The translations under genes and the position numbers were made by a program. DNA of 64,000 bases from Desulfobacteraceae bacterium (GTDB lineage: Bacteria > Desulfobacterota > Desulfobacteria > Desulfobacterales > Desulfosalsimonadaceae): positions 1 through 64,000 of the forward strand of contig JABZFM010000003.1 in NCBI GenBank assembly GCA_014237465.1, given 5' to 3'. The notes under the pieces are model-generated. The model worked only from the letters and a program-made list of their open reading frames with translations. It was not told where the DNA came from and did no database searches. This document shows, in pieces, positions 27,087-35,183 of the stretch. Position 1 is the stretch's first letter. Each line of letters starts with the position of its first letter.

Positions 27087-28304
27087 TTAAAATTTTATTA
27101 CTGTTTTCATGGCCCTGTGCTTTTGCTTATTCAAATTCACCTCGATCATTTGCTCATAGTCTTCTATGCCAAACTTATGGGTAACCAGGGTATCGGCCTG
27201 AATTTTCCTGTTTTTCATCAAATCCAGTGCAATCTCAAACACATGTTGTTTTTTGCCGTTAAACACCACATGCCCGTAGGCATACACCCCTTGAACGGTC
27301 TGCAGCTTGAGCCACAGGGGAGTTAAATCCAGTTTCACATCCCCGCCAATCCCCACTACACTCAGTGTTCCCATAGCAGCCATCAGTCGCATGCTTAAAT
27401 TTAATGTTGATGAATGTCCCACTGTATCATAGATGCGATTGAACCCCCCCATGGGGATCTCCATGCCGAGCATCGGTTTATAAACTTTTGCCCCGGTGAT
27501 CCTGGCTGTGCGCTTGAAAATATCCTTTGCCGGTATGACTTCATCCGCGCCTGCTTTTTTTGCCATATCCTCAGCAAAAGAAGACGGCTCAATGACCGAA
27601 ACGCTGCATTTGGGAACCAGGGCCTTTATCGACTGGATGGTCAGGTTCCCGATCACCCCGCCGCCAATCACCAGCACCGTATCATCTTCTTTCGGCATGT
27701 TGTCGAATATTGTCTGCAATGCCACGGCCACAGGTTCCGTCATGACTGCAGATTCAAGACTCAGTCCTTCAGGGACTTTGTAAAGCTGAGACTTGTGGGC
27801 TGAAAGAGTTGGTGCAAAACCGCCATTAACACCGCTGTTGGTGCCTAAAAGCATGCCCGGTGGGAGGCTTCCTTCGGCAAAATTTTCACAATTGCTTGAG
27901 CGTCCGGCGCTGCATGGCCCGCATATTGGATCAATTCCCCGGGTTTCACATGTGAGACCCGGATTGACCGCTACGATATCGCCGTTTTGAAACCCCTGCA
28001 CACTGGCGCCGGCTTCAATGATTTCGCCGACAATTTCATGTCCGAGCACGCAAGGGAAAGAGGTAAATGGAGATGCAGTGGGAGAGCCATTAAGCAGGAT
28101 CAGGTTCATGTCGCTGCCGCAAAAACCGCAGTACAGGGTTTTAATTTTTACCCAGTCCGGGGTAAACAGTTTGGGCTCCGAAACATCGGCGAGTTGAACG
28201 GTTTTAACCGGCCCTTTGTAAAACACCTGGTTGCCGAAAAACGTCCGGAGTGTTTTGGCGGCGACAAATTGGGGAACATTAACATTAAACTGTAGCGCTT
28301 TCAT
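27087..28304 (-). CDS. Zinc-dependent alcohol dehydrogenase (MDR superfamily)
   Basis: 405 residues. The N-terminal GroES-like catalytic domain has zinc ligands in LYCGFCGSDMN and LGHEIVGE. A structural-zinc-like cysteine lobe (CETRGIDPICGPCSAGRSSNC) is unusually spaced. The Rossmann domain has VLVIGGGVIGNL for NAD(P)H. It is longer than standard MDR enzymes because of an N-terminal extension (residues 1-45). It reads away from the TetR gene over a shared 290-bp region with palindromic operators and leads the minus-strand group MDR, SCP2-like, ThDP, VOC. The substrate alcohol is unknown. Confidence 0.82.
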   Translation of the reverse strand: MKALQFNVNVPQFVAAKTLRTFFGNQVFYKGPVKTVQLADVSEPKLFTPDWVKIKTLYCGFCGSDMNLILLNGSPTASPFTSFPCVLGHEIVGEIIEAGASVQGFQNGDIVAVNPGLTCETRGIDPICGPCSAGRSSNCENFAEGSLPPGMLLGTNSGVNGGFAPTLSAHKSQLYKVPEGLSLESAVMTEPVAVALQTIFDNMPKEDDTVLVIGGGVIGNLTIQSIKALVPKCSVSVIEPSSFAEDMAKKAGADEVIPAKDIFKRTARITGAKVYKPMLGMEIPMGGFNRIYDTVGHSSTLNLSMRLMAAMGTLSVVGIGGDVKLDLTPLWLKLQTVQGVYAYGHVVFNGKKQHVFEIALDLMKNRKIQADTLVTHKFGIEDYEQMIEVNLNKQKHRAMKTVIKF

Positions 28305-28488
28305 CGTCCCTCCTCATGACATTATATCAAAAAATATTTTTTTCACGCCAAAATTCATTGGCGCAAAAAAACAAAATTAAGGTTTATTAATTACGCCTGA
28401 GTTGAGATGGAAAACATTTGGGAGAGAAGTTTACCATGATCAATGAACACAATATATGAACAATAACTCATATTGTCAATAAAAATTA

Positions 28489-28521
28489 TTTATATTGATA
28501 ACAAATTGTTATCAATATAAA
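28489..28521. promoter_or_regulatory. 33-bp perfect palindromic operator
   Basis: Arms of 16 bp, 28489-28504 (TTTATATTGATAACAA) and 28506-28521, around a single central A. It lies between the divergent dehydrogenase and TetR genes, 28 bases before the -35 box of the TetR gene. A second A/T-rich palindrome (AAAATGAATT/AATTCATTTT, 28519-28540) is directly adjacent. Probable TetR binding sites. Confidence 0.7.
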
Positions 28522-28548
28522 ATGAATTAAAATTCATTTTATTTATTA

Positions 28549-28577
28549 TTGACAGCCCCCTTTCCGAATAGTATATT
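28549..28577 (+). promoter_or_regulatory. Sigma-70 promoter of the TetR-tesB pair
   Basis: TTGACA (28549-28554), 17-base spacer, TATATT (28572-28577). Near-perfect consensus, 20 bases before the chosen start codon. Confidence 0.7.
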
Positions 28578-28596
28578 GAACATAAAAAAGGAAAAA

Positions 28597-29220
28597 ATGC
28601 TTATGAGTTCGGTCCGGACCCCCAAACAGCAGCGCAGTATCCAGACAAAAAAACGTATCGTCAATGCGGGCTTTCATTTATATGCGCAAAAAGGCATTCA
28701 CGGAACTAACTCCAAGGAAATAGCAGAAAAAGCCGGCGTTTCCATTGGCAGCTTTTATTCATATTTTAAAAATAAAAAAACCCTGCTCCTTGAAATACTC
28801 GAAGATTTTCTTGATCAGGTCTACCTGACCATCTGGAAAGAAATGGAAAACGTCACGATTAATGAATTGGGACGCAATGAGGTTAAATTCATCATTGAAA
28901 ATGTTTTCAAAGCATATGACATCGCACCGACTTTTCACAGCCAGACCCATGCCCTGCGCTACTCTGACCCGGATATCAACCGGGCGTATGAACGCGAACG
29001 AAACCGGGAAGTGACCCAGATCCGGTACCTGCTTGAAAACAACAAACAGCGGATGCGGGTTTCAGACCAGGAGGCTGCGGCCATTGTTATTCACAATGCA
29101 GTGGAAAGCGTTGCCCATACCGTCAAGTTTATCGGGTCTAAGATCGATGAACAGCGACTGATTAATGAGCTGGCGGATATGATTAATAATTTTCTGCTGC
29201 ATGGAAGTCAGGAAGGATAA
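28597..29220 (+). CDS. TetR-family transcriptional regulator
   Basis: 207 residues with an N-terminal helix-turn-helix (NSKEIAEKAGVSIGSFYSYFKNKKTLLLEIL at about 37-67) and an all-helical ligand-binding C-terminal domain. The start at 28597 has AAGGAA before it, and its promoter lies immediately upstream, which excludes the earlier in-frame start inside the -35 box. It probably represses itself, tesB and the divergent dehydrogenase operon through the 33-bp palindrome; the ligand is likely an acyl-CoA or related compound, by context only. Confidence 0.88.
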   Translation: MLMSSVRTPKQQRSIQTKKRIVNAGFHLYAQKGIHGTNSKEIAEKAGVSIGSFYSYFKNKKTLLLEILEDFLDQVYLTIWKEMENVTINELGRNEVKFIIENVFKAYDIAPTFHSQTHALRYSDPDINRAYERERNREVTQIRYLLENNKQRMRVSDQEAAAIVIHNAVESVAHTVKFIGSKIDEQRLINELADMINNFLLHGSQEG

Positions 29221-29248
29221 ATAATTTATACATCGTTGAGGAAAACAG

Positions 29249-30130
29249 ATGGACCAGTGTACCCCTGTTGACAATGTGTTGGATGAGTTGCTTGCGCTTT
29301 TAAAGCTTGAAAAAATTGAGGAAAATATTTTCCGGGGGGATTCCCAGGACCTGGGATTCGGCAATGTTTTCGGCGGGCAGGTACTGGGCCAGGCGCTGTC
29401 GGCCGCCACCCAGACCGTCTCTGATGACCGGAGCGCCCACAGTCTCCATGGCTATTTCATGAGGCCGGGGGATCCTACCCAACCGATTGTCTACGATGTG
29501 GACAGCATCCGGGACGGCAAAAGTTTTACCACCCGGCGAGTCGTTGCCATTCAGAGAGGAAGGGCCATATTATCTATGGCCGCATCTTTCCAGGTGGAAG
29601 AAACCGGATTTGAACACCAGGACTTGATGCCTGATGATATTCCGGGACCCGACAGCCTGATGTCGGAGGTGGAAATGGCCCGGAAGATCAGCGACAAAAT
29701 CCCGGCGTCCATCCGAAACCAGATTCTGTGCACCAAGCCCATTGAAATCCGGCCGGTCAACCCCATGAATCCGGTTGCCCCAAAAAAAGAATCCCCGGAC
29801 CGGTATGTCTGGTTTAAGACCATCCGAAAAATGCCGGATGATCTCTCAGTTCACAAATACATGCTGGCCTATGCGTCTGATTTTGGCCTGGTCTCCACAT
29901 CGCTGCGGCCCCATGGCAAAACCTTCTGGGATCCGAAAATGCAGGTGGCCAGCCTGGATCACGGCATGTGGTTTCACCGGGATTTTCGAATGGATGACTG
30001 GCTGCTCTATGTGATTCACAGCCCCAATGCGAGCAAAGCCAGGGGGTTGAACCACGGCAGTATCTATACGAAAGACGGGATCCTGGTGGCCTCCACGGCC
30101 CAGGAAGGATTGATACGGTATAGAGGGTAA
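29249..30130 (+). CDS. tesB: Acyl-CoA thioesterase II
   Basis: 293 residues, a double hot-dog protein of the TesB type. The N-terminal half has NVFGGQVLGQALSAA and SLHGYFMRPGDP. The C-terminal half has the catalytic region ASLDHGMWFHRDFRMDDWLLY with the Asp, and SPNASKARGLNHGSIYTKDG. It releases free acids from acyl-CoA. It follows the TetR gene by 28 bp and shares its promoter. GAGG precedes the ATG. Confidence 0.9.
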   Translation: MDQCTPVDNVLDELLALLKLEKIEENIFRGDSQDLGFGNVFGGQVLGQALSAATQTVSDDRSAHSLHGYFMRPGDPTQPIVYDVDSIRDGKSFTTRRVVAIQRGRAILSMAASFQVEETGFEHQDLMPDDIPGPDSLMSEVEMARKISDKIPASIRNQILCTKPIEIRPVNPMNPVAPKKESPDRYVWFKTIRKMPDDLSVHKYMLAYASDFGLVSTSLRPHGKTFWDPKMQVASLDHGMWFHRDFRMDDWLLYVIHSPNASKARGLNHGSIYTKDGILVASTAQEGLIRYRG

Positions 30131-30784
30131 GGGGATGAAAGTCGGACATCGAATGTATATGGCGTCGTAAAAATTACCATCTCCGGCGTTGTAGCGGTTT
30201 TTCAACCTCTCAATATACTTCATTTATTATTCTTTTATCACAGATTTTAAACCTGCTATGCATAGCAGAAATCACAACTTATGAGCACCCTCTTTGCCAC
30301 AAGATATAGAATAATTAAAATCTGAAAAAATCGGTATCGCTACGTAAAGTTATCGATATTCCACACTGCTGGAAAATTTTGGAATACTGTAGTTTTTGCC
30401 TCCAGTTTAAAATTCTACCAAATCAATATCTCCTTGTTAATTGTACTCGAACAGAGATCAAGCACAATATATAGGGTGTCAACGTGTTTTATTTAGTAAA
30501 AGCCAAAATTATCGAGTCGGCTCTTAAAGTGCATTAATTGGAACAAAAAATGACCCAAATGAACACTGTTCATTTATTAGCAAAAAATCAAAATCTGTAT
30601 AACCTTTTGATAATAAATAAATTAATATATTTTTGATAATTTATTGTTTTTTTGGTAATATTGTCGAAATTTTCAAAAATTTTCGGTTTCTGGAACAAAA
30701 CGAGCCGACTCTTTAATAGCTAATGTTAGTCGATATATATTAGATAAAACGTCGTCATAAACAAACCGTAACAGGAGGAGTGAC
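30131..30784. other. 650-bp spacer upstream of the cassette genes
   Basis: No gene found. It contains the solo half-palindrome at 30164-30222, a perfect 19-bp palindrome at 30557-30575 (AAATGAACA-C-TGTTCATTT), and a 10-bp inverted repeat GAGTCGGCTC/GAGCCGACTC at 30514-30523 and 30702-30711. It is clearly more A/T-rich than the neighbouring genes, which fits imported DNA. Confidence 0.5.
30164..30222. repeat. Solo half of the 49401 palindrome element
   Basis: GCGTTGTAGCGGTTTTTCAA and its flanks match, base for base over most of about 50 positions, the reverse complement of the right half of the element at 49401-49555. The second half is missing. Confidence 0.6.
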
Positions 30785-31201
30785 ATGATCAAAGACGAAG
30801 GGCTCAAGGCAATCGCGGTCGAGATGTTCAGTATGACAGAGGAGGATATGGCAAAAGTGACTCCCGAAATGGAAAAGGCTACTTTAAACGCAACGGAAGC
30901 GCTCGATAAATATCGATTGGTCGCCGAAGTGGTCAGCTCCAAGTATTGTTATGCCGGGCTACAAGTTGGGCAGAAGTATGTGTTGGATAGAGCTGTAGAG
31001 ATCAACGCACAAGAGAGTACGGCGCCCTTGTGCCTGGGGGCGATTCAGCCACTTTTTGAAAAGAGTACATCGTTGTTAGACCGCATGTACCAAAAGGGTG
31101 ATATAACCGCTTTTATGGCGGGATTTAGATGCACAGATCCTGGTCTCGAACTGGGAGGGTTGGGAACTGTTGAGTTCAAGATTTCGATTGAGGAGAAATA
31201 G
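30785..31201 (+). CDS. Uncharacterised protein in an integron-cassette context
   Basis: 138 residues with an excellent AGGAGG box. No family recognised with confidence. The second half (YAGLQVGQKYVLD, APLCLGAIQPLF, FMAGFRCTDPG, then a beta end TVEFKISI) recalls the layout of the small TIGR04076-type proteins of unknown function. The first 45 residues are helical and acidic. No membrane segment or signal. It is followed by an attC site 110 bp downstream, so it may be the gene of an integron cassette. Confidence 0.6.
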   Translation: MIKDEGLKAIAVEMFSMTEEDMAKVTPEMEKATLNATEALDKYRLVAEVVSSKYCYAGLQVGQKYVLDRAVEINAQESTAPLCLGAIQPLFEKSTSLLDRMYQKGDITAFMAGFRCTDPGLELGGLGTVEFKISIEEK

Positions 31202-31313
31202 TCACTGCGGTATCGAAAAAAACCAATTGAAACGCCGTTTTCGTTACTTATTGTCTTTAAGTGATGGTTGAAATGAAGGCTCACGTAGGAAGAAATACAA
31301 CAAATAATATATC

Positions 31314-31387
31314 TCGACTAACAAATGCGTGAACCGAACGCTTGTCGCTACGATCCTCGCGTCGGTTACGCATAGTGTTATGAGGCA
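31314..31387. repeat. Integron attC recombination site
   Basis: An imperfect palindrome that begins CTCGACTAACAAATGCG and ends CGCATAGTGTTATGAG. Between the ends, AACCGAACGC pairs with GCGTCGGTT. The stem leaves single unpaired G and A bases on one side only, as the extrahelical bases of attC sites do. The ends carry the R''-like GACTAAC and R'-like GTTATGA core sites. The closest known pattern is the AACAAACGC...GTGTTATGC ends of chromosomal attC sites. Confidence 0.75.
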
Positions 31388-31414
31388 ACAAAATCAGGTT
31401 CAGGGAGTAGAAAC

Positions 31415-31735
31415 ATGTCATGGGTTTATTTGATAATTGCTGGCTTGTTTGAATGCGGATGGGCCATTGGATTAAAATATACTTTTGGATTTACAAAGCT
31501 TATTCCATCACTACTGACCGTCTCAGGTATGGTCATTAGTGTTTGGCTTTTATCATTGGCTATGAAGACTATTCCAGTAGGCACAGCATACGCCGTATGG
31601 ACTGGCATTGGTGCGGTAGGAGTAGCAATATTGGGTATGATCCTATTTGGTGAATCACGAGACATCATCAGAGTTGTCTGTTTGCTTCTCATTGTATCCG
31701 GAATAGTGGGTCTCAAATTAGTTTCAACAGAATAA
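31415..31735 (+). CDS. gdx: Small multidrug resistance family exporter, SugE/Gdx type
   Basis: 106 residues, four membrane helices, conserved Glu13 in the first helix ([19 protein letters not shown]), and the Gdx-like motifs W-x-G-x-G ([22 protein letters not shown]). This subgroup exports guanidinium in known cases; quaternary ammonium compounds are the other option. AGGGAG precedes the ATG. No guanidine riboswitch is seen upstream. The gene starts 28 bases behind an attC site, and a CTCATAAC core follows its stop, so it is very likely a cassette gene. Confidence 0.88.
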   Translation: MSWVYLIIAGLFECGWAIGLKYTFGFTKLIPSLLTVSGMVISVWLLSLAMKTIPVGTAYAVWTGIGAVGVAILGMILFGESRDIIRVVCLLLIVSGIVGLKLVSTE

Positions 31736-31742
31736 CGGAGGT

Positions 31743-31760
31743 CTCATAACAAATTTTTAG
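31743..31760. repeat. Remnant of a second attC site
   Basis: CTCATAACAAA directly behind the gdx stop is the exact complement of the GTTATGAG end of the upstream attC. It is followed by unrelated sequence, so the site seems truncated or very divergent. Confidence 0.4.
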
Positions 31761-31887
31761 AGCTAACGGCAATAGCCCTCGATAGGGCTTTTCCCAAAGC
31801 TTCGGTCAAATCATTTTTGTTAATCCACTGTCGGAGTAACCGCAGCTCAAAAAGGCGTTCGATCCAACAATTTTTAATAGTGCGCAC
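31744..31887 (-). CDS. Possible 47-residue basic protein
   Basis: A GTG start with AGGAGG 8 bases before it opens a short frame that runs into the attC remnant. The peptide is rich in Leu, Arg and Lys (ERLFELRLLRQWINKNDL) and would form a helix. No family recognised. It could be a fragment of a cassette gene in reverse orientation or chance. Confidence 0.3.
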   Translation of the reverse strand: MRTIKNCWIERLFELRLLRQWINKNDLTEALGKALSRAIAVSSKNLL

Positions 31888-31993
31888 TGTCAAAATCCTC
31901 CTATAGAGTACATATAGCAATAGCAATCCTTGCCAACTTATCCCAAATAAATCAATATATTGCGGCGAAAAATTTTTCTCAATTAGCGCCCCT

Positions 31994-32764
31994 CTAATCG
32001 CCCATAATCGCCACCACCCTCGCCGGCGCCGCCGACGCGCCGACAATCTTCAACGGAAGAACCGACACCTTAAATCCGGATGACGGCAATGCGCCTAAGT
32101 TGACCAGCTGCTCAATGTGACAGTATTCTTTTTTAATTCCCACCCGGTGGGCAGCCCAGAACACTTCCCGATTATTTGTATGTTTGGATGTTTTAATCTG
32201 GTCCTTTAGCGGCGTATCCCATCCCCACTGATCAATCCCCATCACCTTTACTCCCTGATCAATCAGCCATTCGGTGGCCTCAGCACTCATGCCTGTACCT
32301 TTTAACCAATAATCCCTGGTTCCCATGTATTTGTCCCGACCGGTGCGGATCAACACAATGGTTCCCTCGTTGATGGCAGCGCCGGTTTTTTCAAGATCTG
32401 CCTGTATGTCATCTGCCGTAATGGGCGCCAGCTCTTTTTTATATGCCATGTCAATGACCACCCCATCGCCGAAACACCATTCCAAAGGAATTTCATCAAT
32501 GGTTTTTGCCGGTTTTCCGCCGGATTCCGGGCCGTAATGCCAGGGTGCATCCAGATGGGTGGTGGAATGAACGCCCATGCTTTTTATGGTATCATCCGCC
32601 CAGCCGGTAAAATTTTCCGGAAACAGCCGAAACGGCAACCCCAGCCCCCGGATGAGCAGTCGGCCCAGGCCGTGTTTTTTATGTTTAATCTTTACGCGCA
32701 TGAACCACGGATCGTTTTTTGAATAGCAAATGGGTTTGGATAAATCGATTATCTGACGGGTCAT
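31994..32764 (-). CDS. Cyclase-family (kynurenine formamidase-like) metal hydrolase
   Basis: 256 residues of the cyclase/KynB-like family. The metal motif HSTTHLDAPWHY (about residues 66-77), VIDMAYKKE, and the later region GVKVMGIDQWGWDTP and HIEQLVNLGALP are present. Members hydrolyse amide or ester bonds in isatin, N-formylkynurenine or carbamates. The rest of a kynurenine pathway is not in the window, so the substrate is open. GGAGG precedes the ATG. It is divergent from the next TetR gene. Confidence 0.8.
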   Translation of the reverse strand: MTRQIIDLSKPICYSKNDPWFMRVKIKHKKHGLGRLLIRGLGLPFRLFPENFTGWADDTIKSMGVHSTTHLDAPWHYGPESGGKPAKTIDEIPLEWCFGDGVVIDMAYKKELAPITADDIQADLEKTGAAINEGTIVLIRTGRDKYMGTRDYWLKGTGMSAEATEWLIDQGVKVMGIDQWGWDTPLKDQIKTSKHTNNREVFWAAHRVGIKKEYCHIEQLVNLGALPSSGFKVSVLPLKIVGASAAPARVVAIMGD

Positions 32765-32828
32765 TTTCCAACCTCCGGGATTATGATGACTAAAAATGAA
32801 TTATTCGAGATTCACATTTAAAAAATAA

Positions 32829-32892
32829 ACCACAGGACACAGAGACCTCAGAGCAACAAAATAAATCTGCTCTCTGGGCCCTCTGTGGTAAC
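32829..32892. repeat. CACAGAG/CTCTGTG inverted repeat, second copy
   Basis: ACCACAGGACACAGAGACCT pairs imperfectly with GGGCCCTCTGTGGT after an A/T loop; TCAGAGCA and TGCTCTCT pair inside. Same family as 24779-24852. It occupies the gap between the cyclase and TetR genes. Confidence 0.55.
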
Positions 32893-33047
32893 ATATGATA
32901 ATAAAATACCATCAACCTTTGAATGTTCGATTGTGAACGTTTTCTTAAACGTTATAATTTATTGCATTCAATGCCTGCTAATATTAGTATTTCAGAAACC
33001 ATATCATAGAATCAAAATAGTTTACACCATAAGGATCAATTATTCGA

Positions 33048-33671
33048 ATGAAAACAGCCCGTGGTAAAAAGGAAATCAGGCAAATCCGGGAAAAAATTCT
33101 GGAAAGCGCTTTGGATATTATCGTGTTTAAAGGACTTGACGGACTGACCATGCGGAATCTTGCCCAAAAAACCGGAATGACAGCGCCCAACCTGTATAAT
33201 TATTTTTCAAACAAGGATGAAATTTATATCCATATCATTATCCGCGGGTTTGACATGCTCTATGCCGACCTCAAGGCCGCCTATGATCTTCATGAAGATA
33301 AAGCCGACCGCTTAAGGGCCATGATCGATACCTATATGACTTTCGGCATAAGCAAACCCCGGTATTATGACATCATGTTTACGCGCCCCACTCCCAAGTA
33401 CAATGACTACATCGGCACCCCGCTGGAAAAAATCTCGAAAATCGAATATAAGATTTCAATGGATATTGCGGCCCTTGCCATAAAAGCGGCTGCAGACGTT
33501 ATAGGGCCGTCTGCCGGAGAAGAAATACTCACCCGGCGACTGGTCCAGTTATGGAGCCTGATACACGGGATGATCACCTTAAACAACAGCCAGGTGATGG
33601 GTTATGTCGCTGAGTCCGCTGAGCAGGTATATCAAAAAATCATTGATGAGGTTATTGATTCGCTGAAATAA
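33048..33671 (+). CDS. TetR-family transcriptional regulator
   Basis: 207 residues. Helix-turn-helix LTMRNLAQKTGMTAPNLYNYFSNKDEIYIHI (about 34-64). The C-terminal domain begins YYDIMFTRPTP, typical of the TetR subgroup with a WHG-type ligand domain. AAGGA lies 11 bases before the ATG. It lies upstream of the saccharopine-dehydrogenase-like gene, whose promoter region contains paired GTTAAATTTA sites, and divergent from the cyclase gene; both are candidate targets. Confidence 0.87.
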   Translation: MKTARGKKEIRQIREKILESALDIIVFKGLDGLTMRNLAQKTGMTAPNLYNYFSNKDEIYIHIIIRGFDMLYADLKAAYDLHEDKADRLRAMIDTYMTFGISKPRYYDIMFTRPTPKYNDYIGTPLEKISKIEYKISMDIAALAIKAAADVIGPSAGEEILTRRLVQLWSLIHGMITLNNSQVMGYVAESAEQVYQKIIDEVIDSLK

Positions 33672-33801
33672 AGACCTGGATTCGGAGGAGCCGGCTTTGG
33701 GTGACCCTGGAAGGGGCTTTATCCCACGAAAATTTGTTGTAAAGAGAATTCAGAATACTGAATGCTTTGCTATAATATTCCGGCAAGGCCGCTGGGCTCT
33801 G

Positions 33802-33826
33802 ACCTGGCCTCAGAGACCAGGTTTTG
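33802..33826 (+). terminator. Weak terminator-like hairpin behind the TetR gene
   Basis: ACCTGG (33802-33807) pairs with CCAGGT (33817-33822), followed by only four T residues in all. Possible terminator or protein site. Confidence 0.35.
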
Positions 33827-33860
33827 AAAATCAAAGAAAGCCATATGAAAAAACTTTTAC

Positions 33861-33915
33861 TTGACATTTTTTTCAAACTCTGAACTTAGTTAAATTTAAC
33901 ATTGTTAAATTTACT
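33861..33915 (+). promoter_or_regulatory. Promoter/operator region of the saccharopine-dehydrogenase-like gene
   Basis: TTGACA at 33861-33866, then a perfect 12-bp palindrome GTTAAATTTAAC (33889-33900) overlapping the expected -10 zone. A direct repeat GTTAAATTTA (33904-33913) lies 15 bases further. The arrangement suits repression by the neighbouring TetR protein. Confidence 0.45.
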
Positions 33916-33947
33916 ATGTAATCATATTTTACGAAAGGAAAACGAAA

Positions 33948-35177
33948 ATGACAAAAGTAATCGTTCTCGGGGGATGCGGCGCGGTGGGCAGTGTGGTGGT
34001 GAAAACTCTGGCTGCGCAGGATATTTTTTCACAAATTATCATTGGCGACTTCAACCAGCAGCGCGCCGATACCATCATATCCGAAAACCCGCAAAATAAT
34101 ATTTCATTTATAAAAGTCAACGCCGAAGACCCGCAAAGCATCCAAAGCGCCATTGTCGGATGCGATCTGGTCATCAACTGTATCGGCCCGTTTTATAAAA
34201 CCGTTAAAATCATCTTAGCGCAGGTGATTGAAGCAAAAATCAACTATGTGGATGTATGTGACGATGTGGATGTGACCTTTGAAATCTTTGAACTGCATGA
34301 AAAAGCAAAAAACGCCGGGATCACGGCCTTAATCGGCATGGGCAGCTCCCCGGGCGCCACCAACCTGCTGGCAAAATTCGCAGCCGACAACCTGCTGGAT
34401 AAAACGGATGCGGTTGACATATTCCATGCCCACGGCGGAGAACCCATTGAAGGCGAAGGGGTGATCGGGCACCGTTTTCACTGCATGAGCATTGATATTC
34501 CCATGTTTTTAGACGGTGAACTGCGTTATGTTAAATTTTTTGAAGAAGACGGCATTGAACTGCGGCGGACATTTGATTTTCCGGCTATCGGCAATGATAT
34601 TAATGTATATCCTTATCCTCACCCGGAACAGGTCACCATACCAAAGTATATCCCCCTCAAACAAGTTACCAACCGGGGAACCGTGCTTCCGGATGAATAC
34701 TATACCCTGACCAAGGACGTCTGCAAGGCAGGCCTTGCCAGCCGTGAACCGGTTGACGTTAAAGGGCAGTCGGTCATTCCCTATGACTTTGCCATGGCTT
34801 ACATCATCAGGGAAAGAGAACGAATATTAAAAGAAACCGATTTCGGCGGTCAGCGCGGGTGTTGCTCAGTGGTGGTAAAAGGAAAAAAAGACGGAAAATA
34901 CCAGGAATACCGATTTCATATGGCTTCACAAAGCGAGGCCCTGGGAGAAGGCACCGGTATACCGGCTGCCATGGGTGGTATTTTAATGCAGCAGGGAAAA
35001 ATTACCGAAAAAGGGGTCCTTCCCCCGGAAGGCTGCGTGAACCCGCTTGACTTCATTGACCTGATTACAAAGATCATGCGCCTTGACCAAAAGGACAAGG
35101 ACAGCCATAAAGAGTTCGGCGGTGTGATTGTGCAGAAAATTGATGAAGAGGGCAATATAGAAATCATCGACATTTAA
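33948..35177 (+). CDS. Saccharopine dehydrogenase-like NAD(P)-binding oxidoreductase
   Basis: 409 residues. N-terminal Rossmann fold with VIVLGGCGAVGSVVVKTLA, then DLVINCIGPFYKT and the substrate domain (MGSSPGATNLLAKFAADNLL, YHPHPEQ-like PYPHPEQVTIP). Members include lysine-forming saccharopine dehydrogenases and many enzymes of unknown substrate; no lysine genes are nearby. AAAGGAAAA precedes the ATG. It precedes an FGGY kinase and a DUF3786 protein in the same direction, with a long palindrome directly behind the stop codon. Confidence 0.78.
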   Translation: MTKVIVLGGCGAVGSVVVKTLAAQDIFSQIIIGDFNQQRADTIISENPQNNISFIKVNAEDPQSIQSAIVGCDLVINCIGPFYKTVKIILAQVIEAKINYVDVCDDVDVTFEIFELHEKAKNAGITALIGMGSSPGATNLLAKFAADNLLDKTDAVDIFHAHGGEPIEGEGVIGHRFHCMSIDIPMFLDGELRYVKFFEEDGIELRRTFDFPAIGNDINVYPYPHPEQVTIPKYIPLKQVTNRGTVLPDEYYTLTKDVCKAGLASREPVDVKGQSVIPYDFAMAYIIRERERILKETDFGGQRGCCSVVVKGKKDGKYQEYRFHMASQSEALGEGTGIPAAMGGILMQQGKITEKGVLPPEGCVNPLDFIDLITKIMRLDQKDKDSHKEFGGVIVQKIDEEGNIEIIDI

Positions 35178-35183
35178 TCAGGC

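Noticed and set aside
31200-31414. Guanidine riboswitch upstream of gdx
   Set aside because: The structured sequence there fits an attC site; the conserved guanidine-riboswitch motifs were not seen.
31888-32046. Upstream extension of the 31744-31887 frame, overlapping the end of the cyclase gene
   Set aside because: It begins antiparallel inside the cyclase coding end with an Arg-repeat artefact; only the short GTG-started part has a ribosome site.
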